Shown in pieces: positions 54,986 through 64,000 of a stretch of DNA of 64,000 nt. Every line of letters begins with the position of its first letter. Position 1 is the stretch's first letter. A model generated the notes under the pieces. The model made no database searches, had not been told where the DNA came from, and saw nothing but the letters and a program-made list of their open reading frames with translations. This DNA comes from Alphaproteobacteria bacterium (GTDB lineage: Bacteria; Pseudomonadota; Alphaproteobacteria; Rhodobacterales; Rhodobacteraceae): assembly GCA_030431825.1 (NCBI GenBank), contig JAUIIJ010000012.1, positions 1 through 64,000 of the forward strand, given 5' to 3'. A program made the position numbers and the translations under genes.

Positions 54986-56517
54986 GTCATCGCGGCGGGA
55001 TCTGCGCGGCGGCAATCGTCGCGATGCTGATCCTGGGCGCGTTGATCGCGGTGGCCCTGCGCGCCGAGACCGGTCGCGGGATGGGACCCTCCGACTGGGC
55101 GGCGGTGCGGTTCACCGTGTTTCAGGCTGCGCTTTCGGCGCTGTTCAGTGTTGCCCTTGCCGTGCCGGTGGCACGCGCGCTTGCCCGGCGGCGTTTCCCG
55201 GGACGGCGGCTGTTGATCGCGCTGCTGGGCGCGCCATTCATCCTGCCGGTGATCGTGGCCGTACTGGGCCTGCTCGCGGTGTTCGGGCGGAATGGCTGGA
55301 TCAGCGTGGCGCTTGGCGCGGCCGGATTGCCGCCGCTGCAGGTTTACGGGCTGCATGGTGTGGTGCTGGCGCATGTTTTTCTGAACCTGCCGCTGGCGAC
55401 GCGATTGATCCTGCAAGGCTGGCAGGAAATCCCTGCAGAGCGGTTTCGCCTCGCCGCGCAGCTGGGTGCCGGGCCGCATGCGATGTGGCGTCTTCTGGAG
55501 CGTCCGATGCTGTGGCAGGTCGCGCCCGGCGTTCTTGCCGTGGTCTTTGCGATCTGCCTGACCAGTTTTGCCGTGGCGCTGACGCTGGGTGGCGGTCCCA
55601 GGGCCACGACAATCGAACTCGCCATCTATCAGGCGTTTCGCTTTGATTTCGATCTCGGACGTGCGGCGCTTCTATCCTGCATCCAGATCGTGCTGACCGG
55701 CATGGCGGCGATGATTGCCTTGCGCATGTCGCGGGGCGACGGGTTTGGCGGCGGGCTGGACCGACCGGTGCAGCGATGGGACGCGCGCAATCCCGTCGCC
55801 CGCGTCCTGGACGGCGCCATCATCCTGTTTGCCGCCGGGTTCCTTTTGTTGCCGCTCGCGGCGATCTTTCTGTCAGGACTTGGCGGGTTGGCCAAGCTTC
55901 CGGCAAGCGTGATTGCGGCGACGATGAACTCCGTCCTTGTCGCTGCGATCAGCGCGCTGATCACGCTGGCCCTGGCGCTGCCCATGGCGGTGGCGGTGGC
56001 GCTTGGACGGGGGGCGTTCGTCGAATTCGCCGGATTGCTCGGGCTGGCCGCATCGCCGCTGGTCATCGGGACCGGATTTTTCGTGGTGGTGTATCCGCTT
56101 GTCAATCCGACGGTGTTGTCGTTGCCGGTAACGGCCCTTGTCAACGCTTTGATGGCCCTGCCCTTTGCCCTGCGCATTCTGGTGCCAGGTGCGCGGCAGG
56201 TGATCGAGCGCAGCGGGCGGCTGGCGCTGACGCTGGGCATGGCGGGTCGACCATTCCTGCGCCGCATTCTGTTGCCCCGGATGCGGGCGCAGATCGGTTT
56301 TGCCGCGGGGCTCTCGGCGGCCCTGTCGATGGGAGATCTCGGGGTAATCACCCTGTTTGCCGATTCCGAACAGGCAACACTGCCCTTGCAGGTGTTCCGG
56401 CTCATGGGGGCATATCAGATGGAGGCAGCGGCAGCGGCGGCGGTATTGCTGCTCTCGATGTCGATGGCCCTGTTCTGGCTTCTGGATCGCGGGGGGCGCT
56501 GGCATGCTGAGGCTTGA
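54961..56517 (+). CDS. thiP: Thiamine ABC transporter permease
   Basis: The product has 518 residues carrying two permease modules with about 12 helices. EAA-type loops are seen in each half (GWQEIPAERFRLAAQLGAGP; the second has IERSGRLALTLGMAGRPFLR). It starts with GTG 54961, overlapping thiB by 25 bases, giving MARRAQPIGH, the usual ThiP N-terminus. Its stop overlaps thiQ by 14 bases, so the three genes are tightly coupled. Confidence 0.93.
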   Translation: MARRAQPIGHRGGICAAAIVAMLILGALIAVALRAETGRGMGPSDWAAVRFTVFQAALSALFSVALAVPVARALARRRFPGRRLLIALLGAPFILPVIVAVLGLLAVFGRNGWISVALGAAGLPPLQVYGLHGVVLAHVFLNLPLATRLILQGWQEIPAERFRLAAQLGAGPHAMWRLLERPMLWQVAPGVLAVVFAICLTSFAVALTLGGGPRATTIELAIYQAFRFDFDLGRAALLSCIQIVLTGMAAMIALRMSRGDGFGGGLDRPVQRWDARNPVARVLDGAIILFAAGFLLLPLAAIFLSGLGGLAKLPASVIAATMNSVLVAAISALITLALALPMAVAVALGRGAFVEFAGLLGLAASPLVIGTGFFVVVYPLVNPTVLSLPVTALVNALMALPFALRILVPGARQVIERSGRLALTLGMAGRPFLRRILLPRMRAQIGFAAGLSAALSMGDLGVITLFADSEQATLPLQVFRLMGAYQMEAAAAAAVLLLSMSMALFWLLDRGGRWHAEA

Positions 56518-57196
56518 AAAGCTCGTGATCGACAATGGCGGCTTCACGCTTTCCGCCGATTTCGCCATCGAAGCTGGCCGCAAGGTTGCGATCATAGGGC
56601 CGTCGGGCGCCGGAAAGTCCACCCTGATCGGGGGGATCGCGGGGTTTCATCCGGTTGTCGCGGGTCGCTTGATCTGGGACGGCAAAGACCTGACCGACCG
56701 GCCCCCCGGTGCGCGACCGCTGGCGATGCTGTTTCAGGATGGCAACCTGTTTCCGCATCTGACCATCGCGCAGAATGTGGGCCTCGGGCTGAATCCGAAC
56801 CTGCGGCTGGACGGGATGCAATGGCGGCAGGTCGAAACCGCGATTGCACATGTCGGGCTGCAGGGGATGGGCGCACGCAAGCCTGCGGCGCTCTCGGGTG
56901 GCCAGCAAAGCCGCGCCGCACTGGCCCGGGTCTTGATCCAGGACCGGCCATTGTTGTTGCTCGATGAACCCTTTGCCGCTCTGGGTCCGGCTCTGAAGAA
57001 CGAGATGCTGGACCTTGTTGACAGGCTGGCGTCCGAGACCGGCGCGACCGTTTTGATGGTCAGCCATGATCCGCAGGATGCCCGCCGGATCGCGGATGAG
57101 ATCGTTCTGGTGGCCGATGGCATTGCCCACGCGCCGCAACCTGCGGCACCCCTTCTGGACGATCCGCCACCGGCGCTGCGGGCCTATCTCGGTTAG
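56504..57196 (+). CDS. thiQ: Thiamine ABC transporter ATPase
   Basis: The product has 230 residues, single ABC ATPase. Walker A is GPSGAGKST (32-40), the Q-loop LFQDGNLFPHLT, signature LSGGQQSRAALARVL, Walker B LLLLDEPFAALGP, and the H-switch VSHDPQDA. It powers ThiBP uptake. The start ATG 56504 lies inside the end of thiP. Confidence 0.94.
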   Translation: MLRLEKLVIDNGGFTLSADFAIEAGRKVAIIGPSGAGKSTLIGGIAGFHPVVAGRLIWDGKDLTDRPPGARPLAMLFQDGNLFPHLTIAQNVGLGLNPNLRLDGMQWRQVETAIAHVGLQGMGARKPAALSGGQQSRAALARVLIQDRPLLLLDEPFAALGPALKNEMLDLVDRLASETGATVLMVSHDPQDARRIADEIVLVADGIAHAPQPAAPLLDDPPPALRAYLG

Positions 57197-57295
57197 GTCC
57201 GAAACGGTTTGTGCAGACCCTGCACATTCACCGAACTGACCCTTGCCAAAATCTGCCCTGCGCTGCATGAGTGAGCATTCACTGGAGTCAGGCAG

Positions 57296-57925
57296 ATGCA
57301 CCCCAACCCGGCATACCGCACCGCAGACGCGCAGACGAATATCGATTTTGCACGCGAACGCGGTTTTGGTGTCCTGGCGGTTGCGGCCGATGACGGTGCG
57401 CCGAACCTGTCGCATGTGCCGTTCCTTCTGTCGGATGGCGGGGAGAGTGCGGATTTGCACCTGGTGCGGTCCAACCCGATCGCGCGCGGTGCAACGCCGC
57501 GACCGGCACGGATCGCCGTTTCCGGACCGGACAGCTATATCTCGCCCGACTGGTACGGCCTCGTGGATCAGGTCCCGACATGGAATTACATTGCTGTGCA
57601 TCTGACCGGAGTGTTGGAGCGGCGACCACAGGACGAGTTGCGTGACCTGCTTGATCGGGAGTCGGCGTTTTTCGAATCGCGCCTGCTGCCCAAGACACCG
57701 TGGCATGCCGACAAGATGGACGGCGACGCACTGGACCGGATGATGCGCATGATCGTTCCCTATCGTCTGCGGATCGAGGCGGTGGACGGAACCTGGAAGC
57801 TGAACCAGAACAAGCCCGATGACGCACGCCTTGGCGCGGCGGACCATGTCGAAGCCTCCGGCATCGGAGCGGAAACCGCTTCGCTCGCCGCGCTGATGCG
57901 CGCTGCGGATGGACAGGGCGGATAG
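57296..57925 (+). CDS. PaiB-like FMN-binding protein
   Basis: The product has 209 residues, the normal PaiB length. Segments are MHPNPAYRT, SHVPFLLSD, LHLVRSNPIAR, AVSGPDSYISPDWYG and VPTWNYIAVHLTG, then a helical tail with WKLNQNKPD. In Bacillus, PaiB is a negative regulator; the family is a split-barrel flavoprotein whose true role is often unclear. Monocistronic or followed by the glutathione transferase 36 bases on. Confidence 0.88.
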   Translation: MHPNPAYRTADAQTNIDFARERGFGVLAVAADDGAPNLSHVPFLLSDGGESADLHLVRSNPIARGATPRPARIAVSGPDSYISPDWYGLVDQVPTWNYIAVHLTGVLERRPQDELRDLLDRESAFFESRLLPKTPWHADKMDGDALDRMMRMIVPYRLRIEAVDGTWKLNQNKPDDARLGAADHVEASGIGAETASLAALMRAADGQGG

Positions 57926-57961
57926 GTGCGGTAGTCTGGTGCAAACAACACGGGACCCATC

Positions 57962-58579
57962 ATGATGAAGCTCTATCACTCTCCCGCCTCGCCATATGTC
58001 CGCAAGGTTTGTGTGCTGCTGCATGAACTGAACCGGACCGATGCGGTCGAACTGAAAACGGTCACGACAACGGTGATGGCCTCGGACGACGCGCTCAAGA
58101 CGGCCAATCCGCTCGCAAGGCTGCCCTCGCTGGAACGACCCGAGGGCACCACGCTCTATGACAGCCGGGTGATCACCGCATACCTGAACGATCTGTACGG
58201 CGGCGGCCTGTATCCGCAGGGCAGCGCGCGATGGGATACCCTGACACTTGAGGCGACCGGCGACGGGATGATGGATTCGGCGGTTTCGATGACCTACGAA
58301 TTGCGGCTGCGACCGCAAGAGCGGCAATCGACCGACTGGCTCGAGGCACAATGGAGCAAGATCACCCGAGCGCTCGCGGCCCTGAACGCGCGCTGGATGA
58401 GCCATCTGTCGGGGCCGGTCACGATGGGGCACGTCTCCGTCGGCTGCGCGCTTGGGTATCTCGATTTCAGGCATGGCCCGCGCAACTGGCGGCATGGCAA
58501 CGACGCACTGGCCGCGTGGTTCGACGAGTTCGAATCGCGGGCATCGATGCAGGCAACCCGCCCGCCTGCCGACGCATGA
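57962..58579 (+). CDS. Glutathione S-transferase family protein
   Basis: The product has 205 residues. The thioredoxin-like N-terminal domain starts KLYHSPASPYVRKVCVLLHE with the glutathione-binding LPSLERPEGTTLYDSRVI. The all-helical C-terminal domain follows. It resembles bacterial beta- or zeta-type transferases; substrate unknown. ATG 57962 and ATG 57965 are both possible starts. It lies 207 bases upstream of petA in the same direction. Confidence 0.88.
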   Translation: MMKLYHSPASPYVRKVCVLLHELNRTDAVELKTVTTTVMASDDALKTANPLARLPSLERPEGTTLYDSRVITAYLNDLYGGGLYPQGSARWDTLTLEATGDGMMDSAVSMTYELRLRPQERQSTDWLEAQWSKITRALAALNARWMSHLSGPVTMGHVSVGCALGYLDFRHGPRNWRHGNDALAAWFDEFESRASMQATRPPADA

Positions 58580-58786
58580 TACCGGTTCAGGAGCTGAAAC
58601 GGCCCGATCCGGGGCGCGCCCAACCGACGCAGTTGCGACACAGCAGCCCGATTGCGGCATCCTGCGCGCCTATGACCGCTGGACGAAGCAGGACCACAAC
58701 GATAATACGCCCGTGAGAAGCTGCATGAAAATGCGGCCCTTATGCATATTTGCCCGGACCCGGGCGCAGGAATTGGAGTAAACCTC

Positions 58787-59371
58787 GTGTCCCACGCAGA
58801 AGACCACGAAGGCACCCGGAGAGATTTCCTCTACTATGCCACTGCTGGCGCCGGAGCCGTAACCGCAGGGGCCGCCGTCTGGCCGCTGATCAACCAGATG
58901 AACCCGTCCGCCGATGTTCAGGCGCTGTCGTCGATCCGCGTCGACGTGGCCGATGTCGAAGTCGGCACCCAGATCAGTGTCAAGTTCCTCGGCAAACCGG
59001 TCTTTATCCGCCGTCGCACGCAGGAAGAGATCGACGAGGCCAATGCCGTCGACGTATCGGACCTGCCCGATCCGTTTGCACGCAACGCGAACATTTCAGA
59101 CACATCACCGGCAACCGACACGAACCGGGGCCTGCTGCCTCCCGGTGCCGAGGCAGGGTCGGACAGCGAATGGCTGGTCATGATGGGCGTCTGCACCCAC
59201 CTGGGATGCGTTCCGCTGGGCGATGGGGCCGGTGATTTCGACGGCTGGTTCTGCCCGTGCCACGGATCGCACTATGATACGGCCGGACGTATCCGCAAGG
59301 GACCCGCGCCCGAGAACCTGCCGGTTCCGGTGGCCGAGTTCGTCGACGACACAACGATCCAACTGGGATAA
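58787..59371 (+). CDS. petA: Ubiquinol-cytochrome c reductase Rieske iron-sulfur subunit
   Basis: The product has 194 residues. A twin-arginine N-terminus ([17 protein letters not shown]) is the retained Tat signal-anchor. The [2Fe-2S] ligands are Cys136, His138, Cys156 and His159 in CTHLGC and CPCHGS, with the disulfide Cys141-Cys158. It transfers electrons from quinol at the Qo site to cytochrome c1. The start is GTG 58787, with GGAG eight bases before; an upstream ATG frame is not conserved. First gene of petABC. Confidence 0.96.
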   Translation: MSHAEDHEGTRRDFLYYATAGAGAVTAGAAVWPLINQMNPSADVQALSSIRVDVADVEVGTQISVKFLGKPVFIRRRTQEEIDEANAVDVSDLPDPFARNANISDTSPATDTNRGLLPPGAEAGSDSEWLVMMGVCTHLGCVPLGDGAGDFDGWFCPCHGSHYDTAGRIRKGPAPENLPVPVAEFVDDTTIQLG

Positions 59372-59382
59372 GGGAGCACATC

Positions 59383-60729
59383 ATGTCCGGTATTCCGCAC
59401 GATCATTACGAGCCCAAGACCCGCGGCGAAAAGTGGCTGCACAGCCGCCTGCCCATCGTCGGCTTGTTGTATGACACCATCATGATCCCCACGCCCAAGA
59501 ACCTGAACTGGATGTGGATCTGGGGTATCATCCTGACTTTCTGCCTGGCGCTGCAAATCGTCACCGGGATCGTCCTGGTGATGCATTACACGCCGCATGT
59601 CGATATGGCCTTTGCCAGCGTCGAGCACATCATGCGCAACGTCAATGGCGGCTACATGCTGCGCTACCTGCACATGAACGGCGCGTCGCTGTTCTTTATC
59701 GCGGTCTACGCGCATATTTTCCGTGGCCTGTACTATGGCAGCTACAAGGCGCCGCGCGAAATCACCTGGATCATCGGCATGCTGATCTTCCTGGCGATGA
59801 TGGGCACCGGCTTCATGGGCTATGTTCTGCCCTGGGGTCAGATGTCGTTCTGGGGTGCGACGGTGATCACCGGCCTGTTCGGTGCGATCCCGTTCATCGG
59901 TGACAGCATCCAGACCTGGCTGCTCGGCGGGCCCGCGGTCGACAATGCCACGCTGAACCGCTTCTTCAGCCTGCACTATCTGCTGCCCTTCGTGATCGTC
60001 GGGCTGGTTGCGGTGCATATCTGGGCTTTCCACACCACCGGCAACAACAACCCCACCGGGGTCGAGGTGCGTCGGGGCTCGAAAGCCGAGGCCGAGAAAG
60101 ACACCGTTCCGTTCTGGCCCTATTTCGTGATCAAGGACCTGTTTGCCCTCGCGGTGATCCTGGTGGTCTTCTGGGCGATCGTCGGGTTCATGCCGAACTA
60201 TCTCGGGCACCCGGACAACTATATCGAAGCCAACCCGCTGGTGACGCCTGCGCATATCGTTCCGGAATGGTACTTCCTGCCCTTCTACGCGATCCTGCGT
60301 GCCTTCACCTCCGAGGTCTGGGTCGTTCAGATCGCCTCGTTCATCACCGGCGGCATCATCGACGCCAAGTTCTTCGGCGTGCTGGCGATGTTCGGTGCCA
60401 TCGCGGTCATGGCGATCGTACCGTGGCTTGATACCTCCTCGGTCCGGTCGGGCCGCTATCGTCCGATGTTCAAATGGTGGTTCTGGCTGCTGGTCATCGA
60501 CTTCTTCGCGCTGATGTGGCTTGGTGCCATGCCCGCCGAAGAACCCTATGCGACCTTCTCGCTGATCGCCTCGGCCTACTGGTTCGCCTATTTCCTTGTG
60601 ATCTTGCCGATCATGGGCGTGATCGAGAAACCCGACCCGCAACCGGCGACCATCGAAGAGGATTTCGAGGCGCATTATGGCAAGACAGCTGATGCCGGCA
60701 ACGATGCCGCAACGGCCCCAGCCGAGTAA
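59383..60729 (+). CDS. petB: Cytochrome b of the bc1 complex
   Basis: The product has 448 residues with eight membrane helices. The heme ligands fall at His97 and His111 (RYLHMNG, YAHIFRG) and His198 and His212 ([14 protein letters not shown]), identical in numbering to Rhodobacter capsulatus. The Qo-site motif [15 protein letters not shown] is present. It forms the quinol oxidation and reduction sites. Eleven bases after petA, 17 before petC. Confidence 0.98.
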   Translation: MSGIPHDHYEPKTRGEKWLHSRLPIVGLLYDTIMIPTPKNLNWMWIWGIILTFCLALQIVTGIVLVMHYTPHVDMAFASVEHIMRNVNGGYMLRYLHMNGASLFFIAVYAHIFRGLYYGSYKAPREITWIIGMLIFLAMMGTGFMGYVLPWGQMSFWGATVITGLFGAIPFIGDSIQTWLLGGPAVDNATLNRFFSLHYLLPFVIVGLVAVHIWAFHTTGNNNPTGVEVRRGSKAEAEKDTVPFWPYFVIKDLFALAVILVVFWAIVGFMPNYLGHPDNYIEANPLVTPAHIVPEWYFLPFYAILRAFTSEVWVVQIASFITGGIIDAKFFGVLAMFGAIAVMAIVPWLDTSSVRSGRYRPMFKWWFWLLVIDFFALMWLGAMPAEEPYATFSLIASAYWFAYFLVILPIMGVIEKPDPQPATIEEDFEAHYGKTADAGNDAATAPAE

Positions 60730-60746
60730 GAAGAGGACCGGGACAG

Positions 60747-61535
60747 ATGATCAAACAACTCGCACTCAGTGCCGCCCTCGCCCTCGCGCCTGTCGCCAGC
60801 TTTGCGGCCGGCGACGAAGAGCAGCATATCGAGGACTTTGCGTTCTCGTTCGAAGGCCCCTTCGGCACCTATGACCAGCAGCAGCTGCAGCGCGGCCTGC
60901 AGATCTATACCGAGGTCTGCGCCGCCTGCCACGGCATGCGCTATGTGCCGTTGCGCACGCTTGCGGATAAGGACGGCGTTGGCCTCTCCGACGTCGCCGT
61001 GCGTGCCTATGCCGCGTTGAACTTCGAAGTGTTCGATCCGGAGCTGGACGATTTTCGTCCGGCCAAGCCGACCGACCACTTCCCGGCAAACGACGCGGTC
61101 GGCGCGCCCGACCTCAGCCTGATGGCCAAGGCACGCGCCGGCTTCCACGGCCCCTATGGCCTGGGCCTGAACCAGCTCTTCAAGGGCATGGGCGGCGCGG
61201 AATACATCGCCTCCCTGCTGAACGGTTATACCGGCGAAGAAAAGGAAGAGGCCGGCACGATCCTGTACGAAAACACCGCGTTCGCCGGCGGCTGGATTTC
61301 GATGGCGCCGCCGCTTTCGGATGATCTGGTCGAATTTGCCGACGGTCGCGCCAGCACCGTGCGCAACATGTCCGAGGATGTGTCCGCCTTCCTGATGTGG
61401 GCCGCCGAGCCCAAGATGATGGCGCGCAAGCAGGCCGGTTTTGTCGGCGTGCTTTTCCTGACCTTGCTGTCGGTTCTGCTCTACCTGACGAACAAGCGTA
61501 TCTGGGCACCGATCAAAGGCAAGAAAACCGCCTGA
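60747..61535 (+). CDS. petC: Cytochrome c1
   Basis: The product has 262 residues. Signal peptide [20 protein letters not shown]. The heme c site is CAACHGM (Cys58, Cys61, His62), with [11 protein letters not shown] supplying the probable Met ligand. A C-terminal anchor helix ([17 protein letters not shown]) is followed by basic residues. It passes electrons from Rieske to cytochrome c2 or cy. Followed by a strong terminator. Confidence 0.97.
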   Translation: MIKQLALSAALALAPVASFAAGDEEQHIEDFAFSFEGPFGTYDQQQLQRGLQIYTEVCAACHGMRYVPLRTLADKDGVGLSDVAVRAYAALNFEVFDPELDDFRPAKPTDHFPANDAVGAPDLSLMAKARAGFHGPYGLGLNQLFKGMGGAEYIASLLNGYTGEEKEEAGTILYENTAFAGGWISMAPPLSDDLVEFADGRASTVRNMSEDVSAFLMWAAEPKMMARKQAGFVGVLFLTLLSVLLYLTNKRIWAPIKGKKTA

Positions 61536-61560
61536 TCCGGATCACGCCCCCCGCAACATC

Positions 61561-61591
61561 AACTCCCGCATCCCGGTGCGGGAGTTTTTTT
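61561..61591 (+). terminator. Intrinsic terminator of petABC
   Basis: AACTCCCGCA-TCCCGG-TGCGGGAGTT is a 10-bp perfect stem followed by five further T residues, 26 bases after the petC stop. A textbook rho-independent terminator. Confidence 0.95.
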
Positions 61592-61728
61592 ATGCCATGC
61601 GCGCCCGGCGACACCTTTCTGGCACGACTATGCGAACGCCTTCGGATGTGTGGTTCGTGGACCATCCCGGCCTTGCAGATGTCAGGCTTGCGGGTATCAT
61701 CCACACCTGCCGAAAATAAGGAACCACC

Positions 61729-62475
61729 ATGCCCAAGAAACTCGCTGCCGGAAACTGGAAGATGAACGGGACACGCGCCGCCGAAACCGAGGTCGCCACG
61801 TTGTGCGGCGCGCTCGGACAGGTCGCGTGCGATGTGCTGCTTTGTCCACCGGCAACCCTGATTGCGCCAATGGCGTCCTGGGCTACGGGGTCGGGCCTGC
61901 TTGTGGGCGGGCAGGATTGCCATTTCAACGAGTCCGGAGCACATACCGGTGACATTTCCGCGCCGATGCTGTCGGATGCCGGCGCCAGCCATGTCATTCT
62001 CGGCCATTCGGAGCGACGCGCCGATCATGGTGAAACCAACGAGCAGGTCAAGGCCAAGACCGGGGCGGCACAGGCCGCCGGGCTGGTCGCCGTGGTCTGC
62101 GTCGGCGAGACCGAGGCCGAACGCGACGCCGGGCGCGCGCTGGACATCGTTGGTGAGCAGATCGCCGGTTCTCTGCCCGATGGCGCAACCGGCACCAACA
62201 CGGTGATCGCCTATGAACCGGTCTGGGCAATCGGCACCGGGCGAACGCCAACGCTCGAACAGATCGGTGAAATGCACGATTTCATGCGCGAGACGCTGAC
62301 CCGCCAAATTGGCACCGGAGCGCGCGCGCTGCGCCTGCTGTATGGCGGGTCGGTCAAGCCCGGCAATGCGCCGGAGATATTCGCGGTTCCGAATGTGGAT
62401 GGCGCGCTGGTCGGTGGCGCATCGCTCAGGGCATCGGATTTCCTGGCGATCATCCGCGCGCTGGACGCGGCCTGA
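61729..62475 (+). CDS. tpiA: Triose-phosphate isomerase
   Basis: The product has 248 residues. Catalytic residues Asn9 and Lys11 (AAGNWKMNG), His93 (ILGHSERR) and Glu163 ([11 protein letters not shown]) are all present, with the phosphate-gripping YGGSVKPGN. It interconverts glyceraldehyde 3-phosphate and dihydroxyacetone phosphate. Independent transcription after the petC terminator is implied. Confidence 0.96.
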   Translation: MPKKLAAGNWKMNGTRAAETEVATLCGALGQVACDVLLCPPATLIAPMASWATGSGLLVGGQDCHFNESGAHTGDISAPMLSDAGASHVILGHSERRADHGETNEQVKAKTGAAQAAGLVAVVCVGETEAERDAGRALDIVGEQIAGSLPDGATGTNTVIAYEPVWAIGTGRTPTLEQIGEMHDFMRETLTRQIGTGARALRLLYGGSVKPGNAPEIFAVPNVDGALVGGASLRASDFLAIIRALDAA

Positions 62476-62658
62476 TTTCCACGCATCCGACAGGCATCAA
62501 CGCGGTGGCCAAATTTGCCGGAACCCGGTATGTCGGCTGCAAATCCGGCTTTGCCACAGCACCGGCATCGCATGGTTCGAACCTGTGGCTGGCAAGCGCG
62601 CCGGCTCGAACCAACGGCATCGTCAACCGCACCCGCCCCGGGCACAGGAGTACGCAAA

Positions 62659-63603
62659 ATGACAACCATTCTTGATCAACTCAGGGCCATGACCGTCGTG
62701 GTCGCCGACACCGGCGACGTCGAGGCGGTCAAGGCTCATGCACCGGTTGATTGCACGACCAACCCTTCGCTGGTTCTCGGCGCGCTGGAGGACCCGGCCT
62801 CCGAGGAACTGGTCGCCCGCGAAATCGAGGCAGGGCAGAAAGCCGGGCTCAGCGCCGCAGCGGTGTGCGACGCGCTGACCGTTGCCATCGGAACCGAACT
62901 GGCCGCCCTCGTCCCCGGTCGCGTCTCGACCGAGGTCGATGCCTGCCTGTCCTTCGACACCGATGCGTCCGTGAGCCGCGCCCGCAACATTATTGCCGAT
63001 TATGACGCACGCGGCGTGAAAAAGGATCGCATCCTGATCAAACTCGCGTCCACATGGGAGGGCATCCGCGCCGCGGAAGTGCTCCAGGGCGAAGGCATCG
63101 ATTGCAACCTGACACTGCTTTTCAGCCTCGCGCAGGCCGTGGCCTGCGCCGACGCGGGTGCGTTCCTGATCTCTCCCTTCGTGGGCCGGATCACCGACTG
63201 GTACAAAAAGGCAGAGAATGTCGAAACCTATGCGCCAGACGAGGATCCGGGCGTGAAATCGGTGCGACGGATCTATTCCTATTACAAGGCCAACGGTATC
63301 GACACGGTGGTGATGGGCGCCTCGTTCCGCAGCACGGAGCAGATCAAGGCACTGGCCGGTTGCGACCGCCTGACCATCGCGCCCAAGTTGCTGGATCAGC
63401 TTGACAGCGAAACGGGAACCTTGCCACGGGTCCTGTCACCGGACACCGCGGGCGAAGTCGACAAGATCGCGATGGACGAAAAGACCTTCCGTTGGGATAT
63501 GAACAGCGACGCGATGGCGACCGAAAAGCTCGCCGAGGGGATTCGCAATTTCGATGCGGATCACAAGAAGCTGATCGCCCTCATCGCCGATCGCATGGCC
63601 TGA
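62659..63603 (+). CDS. tal: Transaldolase
   Basis: The product has 314 residues, the TalB-type length. Schiff-base Lys128 lies in [17 protein letters not shown]; other landmarks are [29 protein letters not shown] and [15 protein letters not shown]. It acts in the non-oxidative pentose phosphate pathway. The start ATG 62659 has CAGGAG before it; the open frame upstream is not conserved. 183 bases after tpiA with no visible terminator between. Confidence 0.94.
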   Translation: MTTILDQLRAMTVVVADTGDVEAVKAHAPVDCTTNPSLVLGALEDPASEELVAREIEAGQKAGLSAAAVCDALTVAIGTELAALVPGRVSTEVDACLSFDTDASVSRARNIIADYDARGVKKDRILIKLASTWEGIRAAEVLQGEGIDCNLTLLFSLAQAVACADAGAFLISPFVGRITDWYKKAENVETYAPDEDPGVKSVRRIYSYYKANGIDTVVMGASFRSTEQIKALAGCDRLTIAPKLLDQLDSETGTLPRVLSPDTAGEVDKIAMDEKTFRWDMNSDAMATEKLAEGIRNFDADHKKLIALIADRMA

Positions 63604-63617
63604 AAACCGTTCGCCGG

Positions 63618-64000
63618 TCAGCCGGTGCCAAGCAGAATGGCGCCGGCCCGGTTTCCCGCCTCGACCGCTTCATGCGCCGCCGCGCAGTCCGCGAGCGGAT
63701 AGACACGCTCGACCGGACAGCGCAGCGCCCCCTCGACCAACGCGCGATCGAGCCGGTCGATTGTCGATTTGCGCTCCTCCTCTCCAAGCAGGTAGATCAA
63801 CGCAATCTCGATGGTCACCGCCTTGAAGAGCAGCGGATAAAAGGGCAGCGCGGGCTCCATTTCGAGCGCGGAGCCATAGGCGCAGATCGTGCCGTTCTCG
63901 GCGATCACCTCGGTATCCGCAGCGATGTTGCGGCCGAATTCCACCTCGACGATACGATCTATGGGCCGGCCGGAATTTGCCGCGAGGATCCGCCCTCCAA
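63618..64000 (-). CDS. Zinc-type alcohol dehydrogenase/quinone oxidoreductase, C-terminal part (5' end outside window)
   Basis: 127 codons are visible, open through the window edge. GGRILAANSGRPIDRIVEVE is the typical linker into the nucleotide domain end of NADPH:quinone-oxidoreductase-like MDR proteins; FGRNIAADTEVIAENGTICA, FYPLLFKAVTIEIALIYLL and DRLDRALVEGALRCPVERVY follow. It ends ALLGTG-like (AGAILLGTG). It converges with tal, with a 14-base gap. Confidence 0.85.
   Translation of the reverse strand, partial: GGRILAANSGRPIDRIVEVEFGRNIAADTEVIAENGTICAYGSALEMEPALPFYPLLFKAVTIEIALIYLLGEEERKSTIDRLDRALVEGALRCPVERVYPLADCAAAHEAVEAGNRAGAILLGTG

Noticed and set aside
56402-58660. 752-codon frame antisense to thiQ, paiB-like and GST genes
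   Set aside because: No domain, and it runs opposite to three recognised genes.

Overview
The window is a high-GC stretch of chromosome from an alphaproteobacterium, most likely a marine Rhodobacterales member of the Roseobacter group. Supporting signs are the cytochrome bc1 operon petABC with Rhodobacter-numbered heme ligands, the bc1-linked regulator pair petPR, Hint/RTX secreted proteins, the dxs-ispA-xseB-deacetylase operon, and a thiBPQ operon behind a TPP riboswitch. No rRNA, tRNA, CRISPR array, transposase or prophage gene was seen. The two terminal genes (a Hint/RTX protein on the left, a quinone oxidoreductase on the right) run off the window.

Layout. 1-9.1 kb is an accessory surface region: a truncated RTX-Hint protein, a large SdrD-type cell-surface protein split in two frames, a siderophore-interacting reductase and a second Hint protein. 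9.7-12.5 kb holds dgoA and dgoK of the De Ley-Doudoroff galactonate route, the decayed tail of a sugar dehydrogenase, and radC. 12.7-15.2 kb has a DUF1269 protein, a LysR regulator and an HdeD-like membrane protein. 15.5-20.2 kb is an unrecognised unit: an AraC regulator, a secreted beta-propeller protein, a secreted orphan and an OprB-type porin.

20.3-34.2 kb is mostly housekeeping: an L,D-transpeptidase, an RNA methyltransferase, a pair of ABC exporter half-transporters, cca, two Nudix hydrolases, hslO, a response-regulator phosphatase with a facing Hpt protein, ilvA, argG and a DUF1810 protein. 34.3-40.3 kb is a LysR-controlled CoA-ester catabolic operon (class II aldolase, acyl-CoA dehydrogenase, NDP-forming acyl-CoA synthetase, CaiD-like hydratase). 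40.3-47.2 kb has a methyltransferase, an epimerase, the isoprenoid operon and petPR.

47.3-53.7 kb has ilvE, a Tat-exported PhoD phosphatase preceded by a hairpin that abuts its start codon, a FAS1-RTX fusion, a DMT exporter and aroC. 53.8-57.2 kb is the TPP riboswitch and thiBPQ. 57.3-64 kb has a PaiB-like flavoprotein, a glutathione transferase, petABC with a strong terminator, tpiA, a transaldolase and the cut oxidoreductase.

The observations most worth following are the AraC/propeller/porin locus, the split adhesin with a CCGA tandem at the break, the dehydrogenase tail fused in frame to DgoK, the hairpin in front of phoD, the riboswitch expression platform that can mask the thiB ribosome site, and the CaiD-type operon of unknown substrate.
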